From Mesorhizobium_K marinum (GTDB lineage: Bacteria; Pseudomonadota; Alphaproteobacteria; Rhizobiales; Rhizobiaceae), in assembly GCF_040813715.1 (NCBI RefSeq), contig NZ_JBFOCH010000022.1: a DNA stretch of 64,000 nt; one strand, written 5' to 3'. Positions 57,838 through 64,000 of the stretch are shown here, piece after piece. The translations under genes and the position numbers were made by a program. The stretch's first letter is position 1; the number at the start of each line of letters is the position of its first letter. The notes beneath the pieces were generated by a model. The model was given only the letters and a program-made list of their open reading frames with translations, did not search any database and was not told where the DNA came from.

Positions 57838-58682
57838 GAGGCCAACGCGCCGTCGGCATGGTCGCGCATGGTGGCCATGCCGATGGCGTTGAGCTTGCTC
57901 CATGTCGGGGCAAGCACGGCCTCGTCAAGGTCGAGCCTGAACAGGTCGCCAAGGCAGTCGCGCAGCGCATTCAGCGATTCGACCGTCCATTTCTTGGTTC
58001 CGTTCGGCGTTTCGACCGATACCTGCCTGTCGAACAGCGACACCCGCCCGCCGGCTCGGTGCAGATTGAGCATCAGGTGCGACGGGAACGGCGACTTGTG
58101 CCACCGCGAGCACAATACGTTCGAGGCCTCGATGTCGGCGTCGGTCACCGGTGCGCCGTCGAAACCGTACAGGGACAGCCAGCCATCGCTCTCCTGGCGC
58201 TCGAGTACCAGTTCGCCCGTCGCATCGTCGCCGCGGATGCGGAAGGTTCGCGCACCGACGCGATGCGGCACATCCGGGTTCAGCGGGACGACGCCGTGGG
58301 CGCCCGGTCCGCCGAAGCCCGCGTCCATCAGCACCTCCCGTCCTCCGGCCGTGACGATCCAGGCCAGGTGGCTGCGCGGACCACCGACCGGCGCGCCCAT
58401 GCGCACCCGCCCGAGAACCGCCCGCTTCGCCACTCCGAGCGCGTCGAGCGCGTTCCCGAGCAGCGTGTTGAGTTCCAGGCAGTAGCCGCCGCGCCTTTCC
58501 ACGACCAGCTTGCGCCAGATCGCGTCATGGTCAAGGTCCGGCATGCTGCCGAGGAACGGGTCGACGTTCTCGAAAGGGATGGCGCTCATCTGCGCCTTCA
58601 GAAGGTCGTCGAGCCGGTCACTGGTGGGGTCCGCGCCGGTCAGGCCCAGGCGGTTGAGGTAGGCGCCAAGTTCGAATGTCAT
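57834..58682 (-). CDS. nat: Arylamine N-acetyltransferase
   Basis: This 282-residue enzyme transfers acetyl from acetyl-CoA to arylamines, hydrazines or N-hydroxyarylamines. The Cys-His-Asp triad is visible: Cys in ERRGGYCLELN, His in PRSHLAWIV and Asp in VLMDAGFGGPG. The N-terminal PFENVDPFLGSMP is also typical. The ATG at 58682 gives the family start MTFELGAYLNRLGL. It diverges from a LysR regulator with 95 bp between starts, a standard arrangement for regulation of the enzyme gene by the regulator. Confidence 0.93.
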   Translation of the reverse strand: MTFELGAYLNRLGLTGADPTSDRLDDLLKAQMSAIPFENVDPFLGSMPDLDHDAIWRKLVVERRGGYCLELNTLLGNALDALGVAKRAVLGRVRMGAPVGGPRSHLAWIVTAGGREVLMDAGFGGPGAHGVVPLNPDVPHRVGARTFRIRGDDATGELVLERQESDGWLSLYGFDGAPVTDADIEASNVLCSRWHKSPFPSHLMLNLHRAGGRVSLFDRQVSVETPNGTKKWTVESLNALRDCLGDLFRLDLDEAVLAPTWSKLNAIGMATMRDHADGALAS

Positions 58683-58743
58683 TGCGTTCGCTCCAGTTGC
58701 GCGGCCCTTCTCGTTCGGTTGACAGGTCGGGGACAATCCACGA

Positions 58744-58765
58744 ATTTGCGGACCGCCATGCAAAT
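58744..58765. promoter_or_regulatory. Inverted repeat in the nat-LysR divergent region (possible LysR operator)
   Basis: ATTTGC (58744-58749) and GCAAAT (58760-58765) are inverse complements with a 10-bp spacer. It lies 12 bp before the LysR ATG, consistent with an autoregulatory site. The arms are short. Confidence 0.4.
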
Positions 58766-58777
58766 CCGGATGGGACG

Positions 58778-59641
58778 ATGATCTCCGACTGGGGCGACCT
58801 CCAGACGATCCTGGCGATTGCGCGCACTGGAACGCTCTCGGGCGCGGCTCGGGACCTTGCCGTCAGCCAGTCGACCGTCTCGCGGCGTCTTCAGTCGATC
58901 GAGCGGCAGGCTGACGGACAGGTGTTTCTGCGCGGCGACGGCAGGCTGGTCGCAAGCGAGCTTGGCCAGGCGCTGGTGGCCGCGGCGGAGCAGATGGCAC
59001 GCGCCTTCGACGCCGCGCGGGACCGGCTGGACGAGGTCGGCCGTCCGGTCCGGTTGGCGACCTGCGAAGCCATCGCCAACGCCTATCTGGTGCCGATGCT
59101 GCCACGCTGGACCGCCGCCGGCGGAGGGAGCGTCGACGTCGCCGTCCACCATGACCTGTTCGCGCTTCCCGACGACGCCTTCGACGTTCTGGTGACGCCG
59201 CTCGAATCGGCGCCGCCCGACATGGTGGGCAGCCGCATCGGCCGCCTCGATTGGCGGTTCTACGCCGCGCCCGCCTACCTCGCCCGCTCGCCGTGGCAGC
59301 CGGGCTGCGTCGACCTTTCGGGACATTCGACCATCCGCGCCTCCGGGTCGCTGGCCGAGGTCGAGGCGTTCCGCTGGCTCGCACGGCAGGGCGGCGACGT
59401 GGCGATTTCGGCCAGCAGTCCGCTGGCGATGATCGATCTCGCCGCGGGCGGCGCCGGCATCGCCATAGCGCCCACCATCATGGCCGAGCGCGACGCCCGC
59501 CTGGTGCCGCTCGATTACCCCGGCATGCCGGCGAGCGACATCTGGATGGTCGCGCGCAAGCCGGCCGCCAACCGTTCGCGGGTCGCCGCCTTCCTCAAAT
59601 GGTCGCGCAAGCAACTCGCCGCCGGGCGGAGGGCCGCCTAG
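58778..59641 (+). CDS. LysR family transcriptional regulator
   Basis: This 287-residue regulator has an N-terminal winged helix-turn-helix (LQTILAIARTGTLSGAARDL then VSQSTVSRRLQSIERQ, residues about 7-44) and a periplasmic-binding-like effector domain (SPLAMIDLAAGGAGIAIAPT). It is divergent from nat and most likely controls it and itself; the effector is unknown. The ATG at 58778 gives a standard LysR N-terminus, MISDWGDLQTIL. An upstream open frame is antisense to the nat start and not credible. Confidence 0.93.
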   Translation: MISDWGDLQTILAIARTGTLSGAARDLAVSQSTVSRRLQSIERQADGQVFLRGDGRLVASELGQALVAAAEQMARAFDAARDRLDEVGRPVRLATCEAIANAYLVPMLPRWTAAGGGSVDVAVHHDLFALPDDAFDVLVTPLESAPPDMVGSRIGRLDWRFYAAPAYLARSPWQPGCVDLSGHSTIRASGSLAEVEAFRWLARQGGDVAISASSPLAMIDLAAGGAGIAIAPTIMAERDARLVPLDYPGMPASDIWMVARKPAANRSRVAAFLKWSRKQLAAGRRAA

Positions 59642-59704
59642 CACCTCCCGCCGTTGCGCCGGTCGGCCGCTGCCTGCATAAAGGGTCGCGGAGGAGCATG
59701 GCGC

Positions 59705-60955
59705 ATGACATCACGATGGCGATGGCTGCTCGGTCTGATGACCCGCAGGCTCTGGTTCCGGGCGACTCTGATCTCGCTTCTCGCGGTCGCCGCCGCGCTG
59801 CTGTCACTGCTGGTCTCGCCCTTCCTGCCGGAAGGCATCTCGGCCGGCAGCGGCGCCGACTCCGTCGACCGCATCCTCAACATCCTGGCGACCAGCATGC
59901 TGGCCGTCACAACCTTCTCGCTGTCCACCATGGTCTCGGCCTATTCGGCGGCGACCAGCAACGTCACCCCGCGCGCCACCAAGCTGCTGATCGAGGACAC
60001 CACCACCCAGAACACGCTGGCGACCTTCGTCGGCTCCTTCCTGTTCAGCCTCGTCGCCATCATCACGCTGTCGACCGGCGCCTATGGCGAGCGTGGCCGC
60101 GTCGTGCTGTTCGTCACCACCGTGCTGGTCGTCGTCCTCATCGTCGGCACCCTGCTGCGCTGGATCGACTACCTGCTGCGCCTCGGCAGGGTCGGCGAGA
60201 CGACCGAGGAGGTAGAACGGGTCGCCATGGACGCGATGAAGGCCCGCCGACGCACGCCCAATCTCGGCGGCGTTCCGCTGCTGCCCGAGGAGCCGATGCC
60301 CGCCGGCGCGCGTGCCGTCTATCCCGACCTGATCGGCTACGTTCAGCACATCGACGTCGGCGCGCTCGACAGGTTCGCCGAACGCAACGAGGCGTCTATC
60401 TTCGTCGCAGCCCTGCCAGGAACCTTCGTCCATCGCGGCCGCCCGGTCGCCTTCTTCGTCGGCGACAGCGAGGACGACATCGACGCCGCGATCCGCGACG
60501 CGTTCTCGGTCGGCGACGAGCGCTCCTTCGACCAGGACCCGCGCTTCGGCCTCTGCGTGATGGCCGAGATCGCATCGCGCGCGCTGTCGCCGGCGGTGAA
60601 CGATCCCGGCACGGCGATCGACGTGCTGGGACGCGCGGTGCGTGTCCTCGGCGTCTGGGCCGACGCTGCCGAGACCGAGGTCGAGTTCGCGCATGTCCAC
60701 GTGCCGACGCTGAGGCTCGCCGACCTCTTCGACGACATCTTCCTGCCGATCGCGCGCGACGGCGCGGCGATCCCGGAGGTGCAGATCCGGCTGCAGAAGT
60801 CGCTGGCCGCGCTCGCCGCCTTCGAGGGCCAGGAGCGCTACCGGGAAAACGCTGTCGGCCACGCCCGCGGCGCGCTGGCCCGGGCGCGCTCGGCCATCGC
60901 CTTTGCGCCCGACATCGAGCGCGTCGAGGCTGCCGCCGCGCTCGCCCGCGACTGA
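59705..60955 (+). CDS. DUF2254 membrane protein
   Basis: This 416-residue protein has about four N-terminal helices (LISLLAVAAALLSLLVSPFL; TFVGSFLFSLVAIITLSTGA; LFVTTVLVVVLIVGTLLRWI) and a cytosolic C-terminal domain with VMAEIASRALSPAVNDPGTA. These are hallmarks of DUF2254, a predicted membrane family without known function. The ATG at 59705 follows GGAGGA. It converges on the CatB-like gene with a strong GC-rich hairpin between them. A transport or ion-sensing role is sometimes suggested for such proteins but is unproven. Confidence 0.88.
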   Translation: MTSRWRWLLGLMTRRLWFRATLISLLAVAAALLSLLVSPFLPEGISAGSGADSVDRILNILATSMLAVTTFSLSTMVSAYSAATSNVTPRATKLLIEDTTTQNTLATFVGSFLFSLVAIITLSTGAYGERGRVVLFVTTVLVVVLIVGTLLRWIDYLLRLGRVGETTEEVERVAMDAMKARRRTPNLGGVPLLPEEPMPAGARAVYPDLIGYVQHIDVGALDRFAERNEASIFVAALPGTFVHRGRPVAFFVGDSEDDIDAAIRDAFSVGDERSFDQDPRFGLCVMAEIASRALSPAVNDPGTAIDVLGRAVRVLGVWADAAETEVEFAHVHVPTLRLADLFDDIFLPIARDGAAIPEVQIRLQKSLAALAAFEGQERYRENAVGHARGALARARSAIAFAPDIERVEAAAALARD

Positions 60956-60956
60956 C

Positions 60957-60989
60957 GGCGCCCGCCCGCCGGTGCGGCGGGCGGGCGCC
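60957..60989. terminator. Bidirectional hairpin between the DUF2254 and CatB-like genes
   Basis: Perfect 14-bp GC-only arms 60957-60970 and 60976-60989 with a 5-nt loop, right after the DUF2254 stop. No T run follows. The second assembled copy (about 61171-61202) has a one-base deletion and other changes in it. Confidence 0.65.
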
Positions 60990-60994
60990 GCGGG

Positions 60995-61155
60995 TCAGGC
61001 CCGACGGACCGTCCTGGTCCAGTAGGCATGAAGGCCGTCGATGTCGACGCTGGTGAGCAGCGCCATCGCGCCGGCCAGAAGTTCGTCCGGCCAGTCCCAC
61101 CACTTCATCTCGACGAGCAGGCCGATCTGCCGGTCATCGAAACGTTTGCGGATGA
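60995..61155 (-). other. Duplicated 3' fragment of the CatB-like gene (assembly artefact)
   Basis: This is an extra copy of the last ~54 codons of the acetyltransferase gene, ending at the N (61156). The full copy is at 61208-61843. The two copies also both contain the DUF2254 stop region, differing by a deletion and substitutions in the hairpin. It is a contig-end overlap rather than a pseudogene. Confidence 0.85.
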
Positions 61156-61156
61156 N
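61156..61156. other. Assembly join (n) near the CatB-like gene
   Basis: About 212 bp (60944-61155) recur from 61158 with a one-base deletion and a few changes. Confidence 0.9.
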
Positions 61157-61207
61157 TGCCCGCGACTGACGGCGCCGCCCGCCGGTCTGGCGGGCGGGCG
61201 CCGCGGG

Positions 61208-61843
61208 TCAGGCCCGACGGACCGTCCTGGTCCAGTAGGCATGAAGGCCGTCGATGTCGACGCTGGTGAGCAGCGCCATCGCGCCGGCCAGAAGTTCGTC
61301 CGGCCAGTCCCACCACTTCATCTCGACGAGCAGGCCGATCTGCCGGTCATCGAAACGTTTGCGGATGAGCTTACTCGGGTTTCCGCCCACAATGGCGTAG
61401 GGCTCGACGTCGCGCGTGACCAGCGCCCGCGTGCCGATCACGGCGCCATCGCCGATCCTGATGCCCGGCATGACGATCGCCTCAGAGCCGATCCACACGT
61501 CGTTGCCGATCACTGTGTCACCGGCCGGCCGGTAGCCGTTTTCGGCTCCCGCGAAAGCCGGCGCTTCCGGCATCCAGTAGAAGGGAAACGTGCTCGCCCA
61601 GTCGTTCCGGTGGCCCTGGTTCCCGGCCATGATGAAGGCCGCGCCCGAACCGATCGAGCAGAAGCTGCCGATGACCAGGCGGTCGGCGCCTTCGTCGGGG
61701 ATGAGATAGCGGGCGCAGTCGTCGAAGCCATGCCCGTGATAGTAGCCGGAATAGTAGCTGTAGCGCCCGACGACGATGTTCGGGTTGGTGACCTGCTTGT
61801 CCAGCGTGATGCCCTTGAACGGGCTTTCGAAGAAGTTTTGCAT
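61208..61843 (-). CDS. CatB-related O-acetyltransferase (xenobiotic acetyltransferase, hexapeptide fold)
   Basis: This 211-residue left-handed beta-helix acetyltransferase has hexapeptide repeats (VVGRYSYYSGYYHG; DTVIGNDVWIGSEAIVMPGI; RIGDGAVIGTRALVTRDVEP) and the catalytic-His region NQGHRNDW. Family members acetylate chloramphenicol or streptogramins, but many environmental members have unknown substrates. The motif PYAIVGGNPSKLIRKRF near the C-terminus is typical of Vat/CatB. It should not be taken as a resistance gene without testing. It precedes efp on the same strand, separated by 290 bp with hairpins. Confidence 0.9.
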   Translation of the reverse strand: MQNFFESPFKGITLDKQVTNPNIVVGRYSYYSGYYHGHGFDDCARYLIPDEGADRLVIGSFCSIGSGAAFIMAGNQGHRNDWASTFPFYWMPEAPAFAGAENGYRPAGDTVIGNDVWIGSEAIVMPGIRIGDGAVIGTRALVTRDVEPYAIVGGNPSKLIRKRFDDRQIGLLVEMKWWDWPDELLAGAMALLTSVDIDGLHAYWTRTVRRA

Positions 61844-62132
61844 CGGAAGTCTCTGAATGGTTTGCTCGGGGCCTGCGCGCGCAGGCCGGCTGAACGCCGG
61901 GACCCTCCGGTCCCGCGCCCTCTCCCCGCATCCTGCGCGGGGGACATTCAGATCGTTCGCGGTGCAGCCTTCATGATTGTCTTGCCGGCGTCGCCGGCTC
62001 AGTCCTTGGCGCGTTCGACGTAGCTGCCGTNCGGGACCCTTGGGTCCCGCGCCCTCTCCCCGCATCCTGCGCGGGGGACATTCAGATCGTTCGCGGTGCA
62101 GCCTTCATGATTGTCTTGCCGGCGTCGCCGGC
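61844..62132. other. Intergenic region between efp and the CatB-like gene with several palindromes and a join (n at 62031)
   Basis: Contains a 14-bp palindrome (61872-61885), an 8-bp-arm inverted repeat at 62032-62049, and GCCGGC-GTC-GCCGGC at 62118-62132 right after the efp stop. Bases 61898-62030 recur as 62032-62164, including a 3' piece of efp (61999-62030), with substitutions in one hairpin that preserve pairing (ccctccggtccc versus cccttgggtccc). Confidence 0.7.
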
Positions 62133-62699
62133 TCAGTCCTTGGCGCGTTCGACGTAGCTGCCGTCGGCCGTCATGACGACGATGCGCGTGCCGGTCACGA
62201 TGTGCGGCGGAACGGTGGTCTTGACGCCGTTCGACAGGATGGCCGGCTTGTAGGACGACGACGCGGTCTGGCCCTTGGTCACCGGCTCCGTCTCCACCAC
62301 CTCGAAGGTGGCGCGCTGCGGCAGCACGATGGCGATGCCGACGCCCTCATGCACCGACAGCGACACGCTCATGCCCTCCTGCAGGTAGGGCGCTGCGTCG
62401 CCGACCACGTCCTCGGCCACGGCGATCTGGTCGTAGGTCTCGGGGTTCATGAAGTGGAACCCCTCGCCGTCGGCGTAGAGAAACGTGTGCTCGCGGTCCT
62501 CGACATGCGCCTTTTCTACCTGCTCGGTCGTGCGGTAACGCTCGGACACCTTCACGCCGTCCGAGATGCGTCGCATGTCGAGTTGCGTGACCGGCGTGCC
62601 CTTGCCGGGGTGGATGTTTTCGGCGAACAGGATGACGTAGAGCTTGCCGTCCTTGTCGACGACATTGCCCTTGCGGAGCGAACTGGCGATGACCTTCAC
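62133..62699 (-). CDS. efp: Translation elongation factor P
   Basis: EF-P relieves ribosome stalling at polyproline stretches. The 188-residue protein has three OB-like domains. The modified-loop motif ENIHPGKGTPVTQL has Lys at residue 33, the site for beta-lysylation by EpmA. C-terminal VVETEPVTKGQTASSSYKPA is typical. It is divergent from epmA, encoded next door, with 190 bp between starts, so modification system and substrate are neighbours. A second copy of its last codons at 61999-62030 is an assembly overlap. Confidence 0.97.
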   Translation of the reverse strand: MKVIASSLRKGNVVDKDGKLYVILFAENIHPGKGTPVTQLDMRRISDGVKVSERYRTTEQVEKAHVEDREHTFLYADGEGFHFMNPETYDQIAVAEDVVGDAAPYLQEGMSVSLSVHEGVGIAIVLPQRATFEVVETEPVTKGQTASSSYKPAILSNGVKTTVPPHIVTGTRIVVMTADGSYVERAKD

Positions 62700-62889
62700 T
62701 GGCGGACTTTCCTGAAACGAACGGTTTTTCGTGTTTTTTGGTGGCTCGGACGAGCCTTCGGACGCCGCTTACCCTATCTTTTGCGCCGCCGCCAGCCCTG
62801 CGCGCCGCCGCTGCCCCCCTCGCCCTTCCCGCAGGGAGGGGCTAAGGGAGCGCGAAAGCGCCACCGGCGCGCAGGAACCGGGACAGATC

Positions 62890-64000
62890 ATGACGACTCC
62901 CTCGCCCTGGTGGACGCCCCACCGCCACGCTGACCGCCGCCCCCGCCTGATTGCGCGCAACGCCATCGCGGCCGCGATACGCGACTGGTTCGGCAAGCGC
63001 GACTTCGTCGAGGTCCAGACCGCGGCGCTGCAGGTCTCGCCCGGCAACGAGACGCATCTGTCGGCCTTCGCCANCGCCCTCGCCTGCTTGCGCGCAACGC
63101 CATCGCGGCCGCGATACGCGACTGGTTCGGCAAGCGCGACTTCGTCGAGGTCCAGACCGCGGCGCTGCAGGTCTCGCCCGGCAACGAGACGCATCTGTCG
63201 GCCTTCGCCACCGAGGCCATCCTGCCCGACGCGACGCGCGCGCCGCTCTATCTCCACACCTCGCCGGAATTCGCCTGCAAGAAGCTGCTCGCGGCGGGCG
63301 AGGAGCGGATATTCAGCTTCGGCCCGGTCTGGCGCAACCGCGAGCGCGGGCCGCTGCACCACCCCGAATTCACCATGCTCGAATGGTACCGCGCCGGCGA
63401 GACCTATCGCAGACTGATGGAGGACTGCGCGGCACTGCTTGCGCTCGCCGCCGCGACGGCCTGTGCGAAACGGTTCGCCTTTCGCGGCCGCGAGGCCGAT
63501 CCCTTCGCCGAGCCCGAACGCCTGACCGTCGCCGAGGCCTTCGTCCGCCATGCCGGCATCGATCTTCTCGCCACGGTCGGAACGGATGGCGCGACCGACC
63601 GCGACATGCTCCATGCCGCCGTCGCCGGCGCCGGCATGCGCACCGCGCCGGACGACACTTGGACCGATCTCTTCAGCCGCGTCATGGTCGAGCGCATCGA
63701 GCCGGGTCTCGGCGTCGGCCGGGCGACCATCCTGTGCGAATATCCGATCCCGGAAGCGGCGCTGGCCCGCCCGAGCCCGCGCGACGGCCGGGTCGCCGAG
63801 CGCTTCGAGCTCTATTGCTGTGGCGTCGAGCTCGCCAACGCCTTCGGCGAACTGACCGACGCGCAAGAACAGCGCCGCCGCTTCGAGGCCGACATGGACG
63901 AAAAGGAAAAGGTCTACGGCGAGCGCTATCCCGTCGACGAGGACTTCCTCGCCGCGCTCGATATCATGCCGGAAGCTTCCGGCGCGGCGCTCGGCTTCGA
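62890..64000 (+). CDS. epmA: EF-P--(R)-beta-lysine ligase EpmA (continues past window; one assembly join)
   Basis: EpmA (GenX/PoxA) is a paralogue of class II lysyl-tRNA synthetase lacking the tRNA-binding domain; it attaches beta-lysine to EF-P. Visible are RNAIAAAIRDWFGKRDFVEV, the class II motif 2 region FSFGPVWRNRERGPLHHPEF and ERFELYCCGVELANAFGEL near the end. The gene runs off the right edge. The N at 63074 has a 136-bp duplication (62938-63073 and 63075-63210) with one change of Ile to Leu. The frame after the N is offset until one copy is removed. The ATG at 62890 gives the family start. Confidence 0.93.
63074..63074. other. Assembly join (n) inside epmA, duplicated flanks
   Basis: Bases 62938-63073 recur as 63075-63210 with changes such as cgcctgattgcgc versus cgcctgcttgcgc. 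Confidence 0.9.

Noticed and set aside
60995..61155. A truncated acetyltransferase pseudogene
   Set aside because: It ends exactly at an N and matches the 3' end of the intact gene next to it, including the flanking stop of the DUF2254 gene.

Overview
The window looks like a high-GC alphaproteobacterial chromosome segment, most like Hyphomicrobiales (Rhizobiales) of the Mesorhizobium/Phyllobacteriaceae type. This rests on gene content and order: a petABC operon, choXWV, a MoxR-DUF58-DUF4159 operon diverging from DUF1285-NUDIX-cca, DUF1344/DUF1059 small proteins, and a large nested palindromic intergenic repeat of the rhizobial kind. No rRNA, tRNA, phage or insertion sequence was recognised. 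The sequence is a draft scaffold. There are 16 runs of N, and at almost every one the sequence just before the N is repeated just after it, often with a few substitutions. Removing one copy restores an intact, in-frame gene in five cases tested (lgt, chrA, the DEAD-box helicase, the DUF4159 gene, choX). The apparent duplications are therefore unmerged contig ends, probably from slightly different strains, and not biological repeats.

Layout. 1-8.7 kb: the end of a flavin monooxygenase, a GT4 glycosyltransferase, a CsaA-like/YbjN pair, a UbiK-like factor, lgt, a MidA-type methyltransferase, pgeF, an M24-fold hydrolase lacking metal ligands, and a lipoprotein. 8.7-17.5 kb: a housekeeping series (prs, rplY, pth, ychF, two MaoC hydratases) into which two accessory modules appear inserted: a chromate/TauE cluster and a vapBC-like toxin-antitoxin pair with a perfect palindrome upstream. 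17.5-29 kb: apt, the cytochrome bc1 operon (with its own terminator), two tandem ABC exporters separated by the nested repeat, trmL, soxR with a clear SoxR box, and hemF. 29-34.6 kb: a DEAD-box helicase, DUF1344, DUF1059, and DUF1285-NUDIX-cca.

34.7-42 kb is a four-gene MoxR ATPase / DUF58 / BatA-DUF4159 / large membrane protein operon. 42-48.7 kb has an AraC regulator, two small envelope proteins, a carboxymuconolactone-decarboxylase-like protein and the choline importer choXWV. 49-55.8 kb holds the most intriguing locus: five co-directional genes of unknown function (coiled-coil protein, uncharacterised soluble protein, AAA ATPase, DUF6638 protein, membrane-anchored DUF2333 protein) that look like one molecular machine. 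56-64 kb has fhs, an arylamine N-acetyltransferase diverging from a LysR regulator, a DUF2254 membrane protein, a CatB-like acetyltransferase, and efp diverging from epmA (EF-P and its predicted lysylating enzyme).

Starts were chosen from Shine-Dalgarno spacing, stop-start overlaps and known family N-termini. Domain names are from recognition of sequence motifs only; no database search was run.
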